This document shows positions 25,045 through 33,977 of a stretch of DNA of 64,000 nt, piece by piece; the first letter of the stretch is position 1, and every line of letters starts with the position of its first letter. Origin of the DNA: Saprospiraceae bacterium (GTDB taxonomy: Bacteria; Bacteroidota; Bacteroidia; Chitinophagales; Saprospiraceae). The notes below the pieces were generated by a model, which searched no databases, had not been told where the DNA came from, and saw only the letters and a program-made list of their open reading frames with translations. The position numbers and the translations under genes were made by a program. Location of the stretch: the NCBI GenBank assembly GCA_016708265.1, contig JADJGA010000012.1, positions 779,001 to 843,000 on the forward strand, written 5' to 3'.

Positions 25045-27492
25045 ATGAAAGAAGGAAATTTATTAAACAATATGGAAACAGAAACTAAGAAATCAGCATT
25101 GAGCCTGAAAAATGAAAGGGGTGATCTGTTGTGTTATCATTGCGGGGATATTTGTGCAAGTGACCTGGTCATGATAGAAGAAAAGAATTTTTGTTGCAAC
25201 GGATGTAAAACAGTTTTTGAAATTCTTGACAAATCAGGAATGTGTACTTACTATAACCTTAATGAGAATCCGGGATTTAGTCTGAAAGGAAGAGTACAGG
25301 CTCAGTATGGATGGCTCGATGATCGTGAGGTTATTGAAAGACTGGTTGATTATTCAGACGAAAAGATCACTAAAGTCACTTTTCACCTTCCTCAGGTTCA
25401 TTGTGCCGCCTGTGTATGGTTGCTCGAAAATCTTTATAAATTCAATACAGGTATTTCAGTTTCAAGGGTGAACTTTACAAAGAGGGAAGTTTTTATAAAT
25501 TTCATGAACGACAGTACATCTTTGAGAAAAGTAGTAGAGTTGCTTGATTCCATAGGTTATACTCCTGCTATAAATATGTCGAATCTTGATGACAAAACAA
25601 AAAAAGTTGCAGATAAATCATTGTATTATAAACTGGGATTTCTGTTATTTGCTTTTGGTAATGTAATGCTTTTTACATTTCCGCAGTATCTTGGTCTTAT
25701 CCGGGAATCCGATGAAGAATTTTTTACTTTTTTTAGCTATCTGAATATGGTAATTTCAATACCGGTACTTTTTTATGGAGGATCTGATTATCTGAGGTCG
25801 GCATGGATTAGTCTTAAAAAAAGGAAGTTAAATCTGGATGTTCCAATAAGTCTGGGCATGATAGCAATTTTTATATGGAGTGTTTATGAGACTGTAAGTG
25901 GTATTGGCCATGGATATTTTGACAGTCTGGCTGGACTGATATTCTTTTTATTGTGCGGGAAATGGTTTCAGCAGAAAACCTATCATTCCATCGAATTTGA
26001 ACGGGATTACAAATCTTATTTTCCTATTGCTGTCACAAAGAAAGAAGTCGGAAATGAAAAACCAATTGTAGTCGATAAAATCGAACCAGGTGATACTATA
26101 ATAATCCGCAATAATGAACTTGTTCCTGCTGATGGCATCCTGCTCAAGGGAGAAGCAAGAATAGACTACAGTTTTGTGACCGGAGAATCAGTTCCTGTCA
26201 ATAAACTGCCCGGCGAGAAAATTTTTGCAGGAGGAAAACAAATGGGCAGTAATATGGAACTTACAGTCACAAAACGAGTATCACAGAGCTATCTCACTCA
26301 ATTGTGGAATGACAGTGCATTTGAAAAGAAAGAGAAAAAATTCATGAGTGAACTCGCTGACAGGATAGGATCAAATTTTACTTATTTTGTTTTACTTGTA
26401 TCATTCTCCACACTCATATACTGGTTGTTGAATGATCCATCCAAAGCTGTTTTCTCTTTTGCAGCTGTACTCATTGTAGCCTGTCCTTGTGCAGTCGCTC
26501 TTTCGATTCCTTTTACATTTGGAAACGGGATGCGAATTCTTGGCAGGAATGATTTTTTTGTCAAGAATACCGGTGTTTTCGAGTCAATTCAAAACATTAG
26601 CAGGGTTGTTTTTGATAAAACAGGAACACTGACATATGCTGTCAGAAATGAAGTATCCTTTGAAGGGAAAGATATTGATGAAACACATTTAAGGTATTTA
26701 AAATCTCTTTCACACCATTCTTCACATCCCCTCAGCAGACAAATTCATGAGCATATCAGTTCGGCTATATCAGAAGTCCGGGATTTGGTTGAAATTGCTG
26801 GCAAAGGTATTTCAGGAATAATTGATGGAAAAAAAGTTAAACTTGGTTCAGAATTATTTATAAAAGGAACGCAGGAAAAAAAGGGAACTACAGTTTTTGT
26901 TTCTGTCAATGATGAAGTGCTCGGCTTTTACAGTATCAGCAATGTTTACAGGAAAGGACTGGATGAACTTATTAGCTATTTTAAAGGAAAATTTAAAATG
27001 TCGCTCATAAGCGGGGATTCTGATTCTGAAAGGACTAATCTGGAAGAAATATTTCCTTTGGGTACAGAGATGTATTTTAATCAAAAACCTAAAGAAAAGC
27101 TTGATTACATAATAAAATGTCAGGAACGCGGAGAGAGGATATTATTTTTTGGGGACGGACTTAATGATGCAGGAGCGCTGCAGAAGAGCAATGTGGGAAT
27201 AGTCATCACTGAAAATATCAATAATTTCACGCCTGCAAGTGATGCCATAGTCAGTGCTGCTAAATTTGACCAGCTTCACAGACTGATCAGTTTTATCAGG
27301 TCTTCAAGGTATTTGGTCTATTCAGCATACTTTATAGCATTTTGTTATAATATCATAGGTTTGAGCTATGCAGCAAGTGGAAATCTTTCTCCTGTTATTG
27401 CTGCAATTCTGATGCCAATAAGCTCAGTTTCAGTAGTTTTGTTTGGGATACTTAGCAGTACATGGCTGGCAAGGATCAAAAAGATTTTGTAA
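25045..27492 (+). CDS. ccoI: Copper-translocating P1B-type ATPase, CcoI/FixI type
   Basis: An 815-residue inner-membrane ATPase that pumps copper outward, probably for cbb3 oxidase assembly. The N-terminus has a cysteine-rich domain (LLCYHCGDICASD, then FCCNGCKTVFEI, residues 29-60) and a ferredoxin-like metal domain with HCAACVWLLE (119-128), both typical of CcoI/FixI. The membrane metal site CPC is at residues 480-482, the phosphorylation motif DKTGT begins at Asp524, and the SHPLS motif and hinge GDGLND follow. A second Met at 25072 is an alternative start. TATTTTTG at 24970 may be its -7 box. No ccoNOPS genes adjoin it. CopA is the alternative, but the Cys-rich N-terminus argues for CcoI. 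Confidence 0.9.
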   Translation: MKEGNLLNNMETETKKSALSLKNERGDLLCYHCGDICASDLVMIEEKNFCCNGCKTVFEILDKSGMCTYYNLNENPGFSLKGRVQAQYGWLDDREVIERLVDYSDEKITKVTFHLPQVHCAACVWLLENLYKFNTGISVSRVNFTKREVFINFMNDSTSLRKVVELLDSIGYTPAINMSNLDDKTKKVADKSLYYKLGFLLFAFGNVMLFTFPQYLGLIRESDEEFFTFFSYLNMVISIPVLFYGGSDYLRSAWISLKKRKLNLDVPISLGMIAIFIWSVYETVSGIGHGYFDSLAGLIFFLLCGKWFQQKTYHSIEFERDYKSYFPIAVTKKEVGNEKPIVVDKIEPGDTIIIRNNELVPADGILLKGEARIDYSFVTGESVPVNKLPGEKIFAGGKQMGSNMELTVTKRVSQSYLTQLWNDSAFEKKEKKFMSELADRIGSNFTYFVLLVSFSTLIYWLLNDPSKAVFSFAAVLIVACPCAVALSIPFTFGNGMRILGRNDFFVKNTGVFESIQNISRVVFDKTGTLTYAVRNEVSFEGKDIDETHLRYLKSLSHHSSHPLSRQIHEHISSAISEVRDLVEIAGKGISGIIDGKKVKLGSELFIKGTQEKKGTTVFVSVNDEVLGFYSISNVYRKGLDELISYFKGKFKMSLISGDSDSERTNLEEIFPLGTEMYFNQKPKEKLDYIIKCQERGERILFFGDGLNDAGALQKSNVGIVITENINNFTPASDAIVSAAKFDQLHRLISFIRSSRYLVYSAYFIAFCYNIIGLSYAASGNLSPVIAAILMPISSVSVVLFGILSSTWLARIKKIL

Positions 27493-27497
27493 TAAAA

Positions 27498-27523
27498 AAA
27501 GCCCTGCATTTCTGCAAGGCTTT
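27498..27523. terminator. Bidirectional terminator, copy 1
   Basis: AAAGCCCTGCA and TGCAAGGCTTT form an 11-bp stem with one mismatch around TTTC, flanked by A-run and T/A-rich sequence. It lies between the convergent ATPase and T9SS genes and can serve both strands. The same 26 bases recur at 29614-29639. Confidence 0.85.
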
Positions 27524-27544
27524 AAAAGTCAAATTTTTGTGAAT

Positions 27545-29515
27545 TTATTTTATAACGACAAATTTCTTTGACAACAATTTATCTTTTGTAAATATTGTAA
27601 AAATATATTCTCCTGCAGGGAAATTACCAATCTGGAATGTCTCTGTACTTTCTTTGACGTTGTAAGCATTTCTCATGTCTATTACAGAACCATTCAGATC
27701 ATGAATAATCATAGTAGCATGGTCTATACTGTTTTCAAAATCAAGATCAACAGAAAGCACATTTCTTACCGGATTCTCAAGTAATGTAACGGTATTTGCC
27801 GGTAATAACTGATCTTCAATTGCACCCGGAACTACTTTTACTTCAAGATTTAAATCCATGACCCAGGCTCCATAATCAGCACCTAAAACATAGAATCTCT
27901 GATCATTTGATACATATATATAAGAGACTGTCTGATAAAGATTATTGAAGTAATAGAAAAATCGTTTATTTCCACTACCATTTGTATTGTCATAAGCATG
28001 GTAATACCTTGTGCCTTTTTCCCAGAGTGCAGCTATAAAATATTTTTTATTTGGTTTAAGATCTAAGTACCCATTTTCATCAAGATCAGTTATTTCAACA
28101 TCTACATTGGCATACTTGGCTACATTTTCAATTTGCTTGGAACCATATCCTGCATAAGTTAATTGTTTTGATTCTTTACCATCAAGACCTATCCCATCCA
28201 GAAAGTCAAAATTCCATAACAGGTTATCAAGGGTATCAGCCAGTTCAAATACTCTTATAGTTGCCGGATAAGAAATCAGATCACCGGTTGTACCCATAGT
28301 AACTGAAAGCGTGGTTGATACAGCACTTATTTTATAATTTAGACTTTCAACCCAGTCCCCCATCTTGTAATAATTTATATTATATGCATCATAAATAGGA
28401 CCCGCAGTGCCGCTCCCCTGAAATGAAACTCCACCATCCAGTGAGGAATCAGTATTTCGGAATCTTGTTTTATATATATTTTTTCCACCTTCTGTTCTAT
28501 CAAATAGATTTGGATAAATTCTGAAATACTGAATAAAACTTTTTCCATTTGTTGTGGCAGCCTGATCGGTTTTTATTTCGTACAGCGCAACATATAATCC
28601 TGTGTCCAGATTAGCAGGCGCCATATATGAGTCAAAAAATACCCTGAAGGTATCATTTATTTCCAGATCAAAGGTTTTTGTTTCTGTATAAAATACTTTT
28701 TGAAGATTTTCATTATAAAGAGTGATCTTACCTTCGATTCCTGTCAATGCTTTTCCTCCTGTGTTGTTCACATCCATTATGAAGTACATAGAATCTCTGT
28801 TTGCCATGTTTTGAGCAATTCCATAATGCATTGGTGGATACCATGTGCCCATAATCTTTGGATCTCCGGCAGGAGTGTCAATGATGGCAACGTCATCTAT
28901 TATCCAAAAGTAGTATTCTCCTTCCCAAATAAACTTTATTCTTACATTTGCATGTCCTGCGGCATAATTCGAAATGTCATATAATATCTGTGAGTTTTCA
29001 GTGGTACCAAAATTCAGCTTAATATCTCCATTCAAGGTTATTGGAGTGATCCATGTGGTTCCTCCATCGATTGAAACTGAAAACTTGGGAGTTGATTTCC
29101 AGTTTCTGTAATATTGATTGAATTTCAACCACACTGAAGTGCGTCCGACACATGAAAAAACGGGTGAAATAAGTTCACCGGTTTGGGATCCTGGGGCTAT
29201 ACCTTTCCCCTGATTTCCTTGAATTCCGGCATTATCATAAAAATCAGAATCGAAAACCATTGCACCATTTGAAACAGAAGGAGATTTTATTGCATTTCTG
29301 TTGTTCCAGTATCCACCTTTATCAGCTTTTCCATCAGCTTCCCATACCCATAAAGCATTTGCATTTGGTTTGACTGCAACTACAGTCCAGTCATTTATAC
29401 CACCATTGAATTCACTGTTTTTATCCCCCGGTCCACCCCAGATATATGTTTGAGAAATTCCGTGGTAAACAAGTGAGGCAAGTAGTAAAAATGTAAAAAA
29501 TAATTTTGTTTTCAT
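27545..29515 (-). CDS. T9SS cargo protein, tandem paralogue A
   Basis: A 656-residue secreted protein of unknown function. A signal peptide (residues 1-21, ending GISQ) precedes QTYIWGGPGDKNSEFNGG. A likely lectin- or MAM-like beta-sandwich follows (FDSDFYDNAG, ELISPVFSCVGRTSVWLKFNQYYRNW, FWIIDDVAI). The central region is beta-rich, and the type A sorting tail begins near LLENPVRNVLSVDLDF and ends LLSKKFVVIK. It shares high identity with the next gene. It converges on the copper ATPase gene, separated by a shared terminator. Export by T9SS to the surface is inferred. No catalytic motif was seen. Confidence 0.85.
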   Translation of the reverse strand: MKTKLFFTFLLLASLVYHGISQTYIWGGPGDKNSEFNGGINDWTVVAVKPNANALWVWEADGKADKGGYWNNRNAIKSPSVSNGAMVFDSDFYDNAGIQGNQGKGIAPGSQTGELISPVFSCVGRTSVWLKFNQYYRNWKSTPKFSVSIDGGTTWITPITLNGDIKLNFGTTENSQILYDISNYAAGHANVRIKFIWEGEYYFWIIDDVAIIDTPAGDPKIMGTWYPPMHYGIAQNMANRDSMYFIMDVNNTGGKALTGIEGKITLYNENLQKVFYTETKTFDLEINDTFRVFFDSYMAPANLDTGLYVALYEIKTDQAATTNGKSFIQYFRIYPNLFDRTEGGKNIYKTRFRNTDSSLDGGVSFQGSGTAGPIYDAYNINYYKMGDWVESLNYKISAVSTTLSVTMGTTGDLISYPATIRVFELADTLDNLLWNFDFLDGIGLDGKESKQLTYAGYGSKQIENVAKYANVDVEITDLDENGYLDLKPNKKYFIAALWEKGTRYYHAYDNTNGSGNKRFFYYFNNLYQTVSYIYVSNDQRFYVLGADYGAWVMDLNLEVKVVPGAIEDQLLPANTVTLLENPVRNVLSVDLDFENSIDHATMIIHDLNGSVIDMRNAYNVKESTETFQIGNFPAGEYIFTIFTKDKLLSKKFVVIK

Positions 29516-29613
29516 ATCAGCAAATTTTAATGTGAGAGAGAAAAATTCCTTACAAATATATAATTTTTTTTATCAACCTAAAAAGTATTTTTTTTATTTT
29601 TTTTGAAACAAAA

Positions 29614-29639
29614 AAAGCCCTGCATTTCTGCAAGGCTTT
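29614..29639 (-). terminator. Terminator, copy 2
   Basis: This is the same 26-base hairpin as at 27498-27523, placed just after the stop of paralogue B. On the minus strand its stem is followed by a T-run (29607-29616 region), so it should end paralogue B transcription before paralogue A. Confidence 0.85.
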
Positions 29640-29659
29640 AAAAATTAAATTTTGTGAAT

Positions 29660-31636
29660 TTATTTTATAACTACAAATTTCTTTGATAATAATTTATCTT
29701 TTGTGAATATTGTAAAGATATATTGACCTGCAGGGAAATTACCAACCTGGAATGTCTCTGTACTTTGTTTGAGGTTGTAAACATTTCTCATGTCTATTAT
29801 AGAACCATTCAGATCATGAATTACCAAAGTCGCATGGTCTATGCTGTTTTCGAAATCAAGATCAACAGAAAGAACATTTCTTACAGGATTCTCAAGTAAT
29901 GTAACTGTATTTGCAGGTAATAACTGATCTTCACTTGCACTTTTGAAATCTCCCCATATCTGAAGATTCAGATCAATAACCCATGCTCCGTAATCTTCGC
30001 CTATAAGATAAAATCTCTGATCATTTGATGTATAAATATATGAAACTGTCTGATAAAGATTATTTAAGAAATAATAAAATCGTTTATTTCCACCTGAATT
30101 AGTATTATCATAAGCATGATAATATCTTGTGCCTTTTTCCCAAAGAGCAGCAACAAAATATTTACCGTTTGGTTTAAGCTCAATATACCCGTTTTCATCC
30201 AGATCAGTTACATCAACATCAACATAAGCATAATTTGCTACGTTTTCTATTTGTTTAAAACCATAACCTATATATTTTAACTGTTTTGATTCTTTGCCAT
30301 CAAGACCTATTCCATCTGTAAATTCAAAATTCCACAACAGATTATCAAGAGTATCAGCCAATTCAAATACCCTTATTGTACCCGGATAGGAAATATTACC
30401 GGTACCGCTCATTGCATTTGAAATAGTTGAAGAAACTGCTCGCACATGGAAATTCGGATTTGTTACCCAATCACCCAGTTTATAGTAGTTTAAATTATAT
30501 GCATCATAAATTGGACCTGCGGTACCGCTGCCCTGGAAGGAAACTCCAGCGTCGACAGTACTATCTGTATTCCTGCATTTAGTATTATAGACATTTAAAC
30601 TACCCTCTTTTTTTGCGAAAAGATTAGGATATATTCTGAAATACTGGACATACTCTTTTCCAGTTGCTGTTGCAGCCTGTTCGCTGATCACTTCATATAG
30701 TACAACATATAAACCTGTGTCCAGATCGTGTGTTGGCATAAATGAATTGAACAATACCCTGAAAGTATCCTGTATTCCAAGATCAAATGTCTTTGATTCA
30801 GTGTAAAATACTTTCTGAAGATTATCATTATAAAGAGTAACTTTTCCTTCAACTCCAGTTAAAGCCTGACCACCGGTATTATTTACATCCATGATGAAAT
30901 ACATGGAATCCCTGTTTGCCATATTTTGTGGAATTCCATAATGCATAGGTGAATACCAAGTACCCATTATTTTTGGATCTCCAGCTGGTGCCTCCAAAAC
31001 ATAAACATCATCAATTACCCAATAATAATAATCTGCATTAAAGATAAATTTTATTTTTACATTTGCATGACCTGCAGCAATGCTTGTAATATCATAAAGT
31101 ATTTGTGAATTTGGAGCAGTAGCACTATTTAAAGGAATGTCGCCATTAAAGGTAATTGGATCTTTCCATGTTGCTCCACCATCTATTGAAACAGCAATGT
31201 TAGTAGTCGATTGATATTGTCTGAAATACTGATTGAATTTTAACCACACAGAAGTTCTTCCTGCACATGAAAAAGTTGGAGATATCAATTCTCCTACTTG
31301 TGGTGACGGAGCAATTCCTTTACCAAAATTGCCTGCTGTACCTGCATTATCATAAAAATCTGAATCAAATACCATCGCACCATTTGAAACTGAAGGAGAT
31401 TGAATAGCTTGTTGATTAGCTTTTCCTGAATATGCGCCTTTGTCTGGTTTGCCATCAGCTTCCCATATCCATAAAGCATTATCGTTTGGAGATATAGCTT
31501 TAACAGTCCAGTCATTCAAACCACCATTGAATTCACTGTTTTTGTCACCAGGTCCTCCCCAGATATATGTTTGTGAAATACCTGCCTGCATAATCATTAC
31601 CAGGGCTAAGAAAGTAAATAATAAATGTTTTTTCAT
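29660..31636 (-). CDS. T9SS cargo protein, tandem paralogue B
   Basis: A 658-residue paralogue of the downstream gene with the same layout: signal peptide (ending GISQ), YIWGGPGDKNSEFNGG, a beta-sandwich with FSCAGRTSVWLKFNQYFRQY, the segment GDPKIMGTWYSPMHYGIPQNM, a long beta-rich middle, and a type A T9SS tail ending LLSKKFVVIK. It has its own good promoter (31741-31710), whereas the copy downstream has only a weak -7 box, so this copy may be the main expressed one. The repeat array of 8-mers begins ~45 bases beyond its promoter. Function is unknown; an adhesive or substrate-binding role is only a guess. Confidence 0.85.
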   Translation of the reverse strand: MKKHLLFTFLALVMIMQAGISQTYIWGGPGDKNSEFNGGLNDWTVKAISPNDNALWIWEADGKPDKGAYSGKANQQAIQSPSVSNGAMVFDSDFYDNAGTAGNFGKGIAPSPQVGELISPTFSCAGRTSVWLKFNQYFRQYQSTTNIAVSIDGGATWKDPITFNGDIPLNSATAPNSQILYDITSIAAGHANVKIKFIFNADYYYWVIDDVYVLEAPAGDPKIMGTWYSPMHYGIPQNMANRDSMYFIMDVNNTGGQALTGVEGKVTLYNDNLQKVFYTESKTFDLGIQDTFRVLFNSFMPTHDLDTGLYVVLYEVISEQAATATGKEYVQYFRIYPNLFAKKEGSLNVYNTKCRNTDSTVDAGVSFQGSGTAGPIYDAYNLNYYKLGDWVTNPNFHVRAVSSTISNAMSGTGNISYPGTIRVFELADTLDNLLWNFEFTDGIGLDGKESKQLKYIGYGFKQIENVANYAYVDVDVTDLDENGYIELKPNGKYFVAALWEKGTRYYHAYDNTNSGGNKRFYYFLNNLYQTVSYIYTSNDQRFYLIGEDYGAWVIDLNLQIWGDFKSASEDQLLPANTVTLLENPVRNVLSVDLDFENSIDHATLVIHDLNGSIIDMRNVYNLKQSTETFQVGNFPAGQYIFTIFTKDKLLSKKFVVIK

Positions 31637-31709
31637 AATTTTTGACTTTTAAATTTTAAAATAAATATAAACTGAAAACCATATACATGATTTCATTATT
31701 ATCAACGTA

Positions 31710-31741
31710 CAAAAGTATACAAATGCAACATTAAAACCAAA
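31710..31741 (-). promoter_or_regulatory. Promoter of T9SS paralogue B
   Basis: On the minus strand TTTG (31741-31738) and TACTTTTG (31717-31710) are 20 nt apart. The predicted start is about 65 bases before the gene start at 31636. Confidence 0.7.
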
Positions 31742-31786
31742 GAAATATGAAGATTTATTTCAATTGGGGTGGAAACGGGGGGTCTT

Positions 31787-31926
31787 GGTAGCAAGGTAGG
31801 GAGGTAACATGGTGCTATGGGTAGCGGGAGCAAGGTAGCACAGCAAGGTAGCATGGTATCAAGCTAACATGGTAGCAAGGTGACATGGTAACAAGGTAGC
31901 ATGGTAGCACGATGGCAAGGTAAGCT
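31787..31926 (+). repeat. Degenerate 8-bp tandem array, left arm (ATGGTAGC)
   Basis: GGTA or close variants recur with an 8-base step: 31787, 31795, 31803, 31811, 31819, then after one phase slip 31847, 31855, 31863, 31871, 31879, 31887, 31895, 31903, 31911 and 31919. The unit consensus is GGTAGCAA or GGTAGCAT. G-rich sequence (31765-31786) precedes it. The short reading frame crossing the array is a by-product of the repeats. No protein family or known element is recognised. Confidence 0.85.
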
Positions 31927-31930
31927 TTAT

Positions 31931-32058
31931 ACCTTTGAACCATCTTACCACCATCCTACCTTACTACCATACCACCAAACTACCATACCACCAAACTACC
32001 ATACTACCATACAACCTTTCTACCAAGCAACCTTTCTGCCCTCCGGCCTTCTAAGCAA
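31931..32058 (-). repeat. Degenerate 8-bp tandem array, right inverted arm
   Basis: From 31931 to 32058 the sequence divides into sixteen consecutive 8-mers such as ACCACCAT, CCTACCTT, ACTACCAT, ACCACCAA and TCTACCAA. Their reverse complement is ATGGTAGT/TTGGTGGT, the same family as the left arm read on the other strand. The 16-base pair ACCACCAAACTACCAT occurs twice in a row (31971-32002). The two arms face each other across about 4 bases and could pair as an imperfect long hairpin. The far end (32035-32058) decays. Confidence 0.85.
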
Positions 32059-32115
32059 ACAATTTCCAACAAATAAATTTACTTTTCAAAAAAAAATTGT
32101 AATTTCGTTTTTAAT

Positions 32116-33387
32116 ATGGATTTTTCATTTTTTATTGCAAAACGGCTTGCTTTAAGCAAAAAGAGTTCAATCTCATCTGCTATCATTCGGATTGCCATTG
32201 TAGCAATTGGCATCAGCGTAGCAGCAATGATAATTGCCGTATTTATGATTCGTGGTTTTCAGGTGAATATTTCTGAAAAAATATTTGGTTTCTGGGGGCA
32301 CATCGATATAATTGGAAGTGAATCCTCACGTGATATAAGTTTAAGTCCGCTCAACGATACTGAGAGATATATTTCAGAAATAAAGTCAATAGATACTATT
32401 AGATTTATTGATGAAAATGAAGTAGAAAATGCTATTAAAGTAAAAATTGACCACATTCAGCAATACATCATTTTTCCTGCTATCATGTCTACAAAAGATG
32501 CTTTTGAAGGATTGCTGATGAAGGGAGTGGGAGAGGATTTTGATGATGCCAATATAAAGAAGTATTTAAAATCGGGATATGTTCCAGATTTTAGTTCTGA
32601 TAAATCATTGAATGAAGTCCTAATTTCAAAGTATACTGCTGACAGACTAAAACTCGAATCCGGAAAGAATGTGATACTCAATTTTATAACTGATAATGAT
32701 CAGGTGAGAAAAAAAGTTAAAATTGCAGGAATATACAGTACTGGTCTTATGGAATATGATAAGAAACTTGTGCTGATGAATATCAGCATGCTTCGACAAA
32801 TTCTTGGATGGGAACCACATCAGGCAGGAGGAATTGAGGTTTTTGTCAATGACCTTTCACAGCTCGATATTATAAATGATTATATTTATGTTGAAATACT
32901 TCCAAAAGATATATATTCTATGACCGCAAGGCAAAAATTCCCAGCCATATTTGAATGGCTTAAACTCCAGAACATCAACGAACAAGTTATACTTATTCTG
33001 ATGTTGATAGTATCAGTAATTAATATGGTAACTTCTTTGCTTATTCTGATCCTTGAACAGACCAAGATGATAGGTATTCTTAGAGCTCTTGGTTCTGATA
33101 CATGGAGTGTGAGAAAGATATTTCTGTATCATGCGGGGTTTATCGTCCTTTTCGGACTGATACTGGGGGATATAATTGGTCTTGGTGTAAGTTTTCTGCA
33201 AAAGGAATTTGGACTTATTAAACTCGACGAGGCAAGTTATTATCTTTCGGAGGCACCTGTTTTTATCGATATACCGGCATTGATAGCAATTAATGTTGCC
33301 ACTCTGATAATAACAGTTTTAATTCTGATAATACCAAGTTACCTTGTATCAAAAATAGACCCTGTCAGGACGATATCATTCAGGTAA
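32116..33387 (+). CDS. LolC/LolE-type ABC transporter permease
   Basis: A 423-residue inner-membrane permease of the FtsX/MacB superfamily, related to LolC/E, which release lipoproteins from the inner membrane for transfer to LolA. It has one N-terminal membrane helix (residues ~20-45, with the family start FFIAKRLALSKKSSISSAIIRIAIVAIGISVAAMII), a large periplasmic domain, and three C-terminal helices with the FtsX pattern (MIGILRALGSDTWSVRKIFLYHAGFIV). The cognate ATPase LolD is not adjacent. A TAATTTCG sequence at 32100 is a weak -7 candidate, giving an almost leaderless mRNA. The 8-bp repeat array ends 57 bases upstream. Confidence 0.85.
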   Translation: MDFSFFIAKRLALSKKSSISSAIIRIAIVAIGISVAAMIIAVFMIRGFQVNISEKIFGFWGHIDIIGSESSRDISLSPLNDTERYISEIKSIDTIRFIDENEVENAIKVKIDHIQQYIIFPAIMSTKDAFEGLLMKGVGEDFDDANIKKYLKSGYVPDFSSDKSLNEVLISKYTADRLKLESGKNVILNFITDNDQVRKKVKIAGIYSTGLMEYDKKLVLMNISMLRQILGWEPHQAGGIEVFVNDLSQLDIINDYIYVEILPKDIYSMTARQKFPAIFEWLKLQNINEQVILILMLIVSVINMVTSLLILILEQTKMIGILRALGSDTWSVRKIFLYHAGFIVLFGLILGDIIGLGVSFLQKEFGLIKLDEASYYLSEAPVFIDIPALIAINVATLIITVLILIIPSYLVSKIDPVRTISFR

Positions 33388-33388
33388 T

Positions 33389-33784
33389 TTATTGAAGATA
33401 TGTGACTTCTTTGGTTTTTGTGTCATAGACAACTGTACTTCTCTTATTGTTCCTTTCATAGTAATCCACCTTCAATTTAGATTTACTTTCCCATGTAACA
33501 GTTCCTCTGTAGGCTTTTTTACCCCATGCCACATTATTGTTTTTAGTGTCGAAAAGCATAATCTTCAATGATGGGTAATCATCAGAATCTACTTTCTTTT
33601 CATCATAAATTGCAGCAAAAGATTTATTGCTATTATATAGAATTTTATAATCTGACTTAAAGTTATTTCTAGCTACAGCATCTAGTGATGATGTTTGCCC
33701 ATTGGGTACTTCAGATGGTGCTGTTTTTGGAGAACAAGCTATGAAAAAAAATGCAACAAAAAAGATATAAGATACTAATTTCAT
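33389..33784 (-). CDS. Small hypothetical lipoprotein
   Basis: A 131-residue lipoprotein with signal MKLVSYIFFVAFFFIAC (lipobox FIAC, Cys17). The mature start CSPKTAPSE lacks acidic residues next to the Cys, so it is expected to stay on the periplasmic side. The C-terminal half is beta-rich (VTWESKSKLKVDYYERNNKRSTVVY). No function is recognised. It is convergent with the permease gene, with just one base between the stops. Confidence 0.7.
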   Translation of the reverse strand: MKLVSYIFFVAFFFIACSPKTAPSEVPNGQTSSLDAVARNNFKSDYKILYNSNKSFAAIYDEKKVDSDDYPSLKIMLFDTKNNNVAWGKKAYRGTVTWESKSKLKVDYYERNNKRSTVVYDTKTKEVTYLQ

Positions 33785-33884
33785 GACTTTTTTTAATTTA
33801 TTAATTAATATTAACAGAAAACTAAATAATTTATTGTAAAATTTATAACTAATTCCATCTGGGTATATGATGATTGAATAATTA

Positions 33885-33934
33885 TGTATATGAAGCTTAT
33901 AAATTTAATTTGTACTTTATAAACTTCATATACA
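33885..33934. repeat. Large inverted repeat downstream of the giant gene
   Basis: TGTATATGAAGCTTATAAA (33885-33903) and TTTATAAACTTCATATACA (33916-33934) are inverted copies, 18 of 19 matching, around a 12-nt loop. It lies about 45 bases after the stop of the 2,284-residue protein gene on the minus strand. There is no T-run on either side. It may be the 3'-end structure of that mRNA, or a protein-binding palindrome before the small lipoprotein gene. Confidence 0.8.
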
Positions 33935-33977
33935 CATTATTTGAAAAAAAACGAAAACAATTTTTTATGCAAATTAA

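Larger units (their letters stand above)
27498..31636. repeat. Tandem duplication of a ~2.1 kb terminator-plus-gene unit
   Basis: The units start at 27498 and 29614, 2,116 bases apart. Each starts with the identical 26-base terminator hairpin, continues with nearly the same untranslated bases and stop region, and then holds a ~657-codon gene on the minus strand. The C-terminal ~80 residues of the two proteins differ at only a few positions, while the middle parts are more diverged. This is a direct duplication followed by partial divergence or local homogenisation. Confidence 0.9.

Noticed and set aside
27498..31636. Composite transposon explanation for the duplicated unit
   Set aside because: No transposase, terminal inverted repeats or target-site duplications flank the units; the repeated hairpins behave as terminators.
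31787..32058. CRISPR-like array
   Set aside because: Units are 8 bases, contiguous and degenerate, with no unique spacers, no leader and no cas genes nearby.
31901..32155. An 84-codon open frame with Tyr/His/Pro/Thr-rich repeats
   Set aside because: It is produced by the 8-bp repeat array: the periodic peptide mirrors the octamers, it overlaps the permease start in another frame, and it has no signal or promoter of its own.
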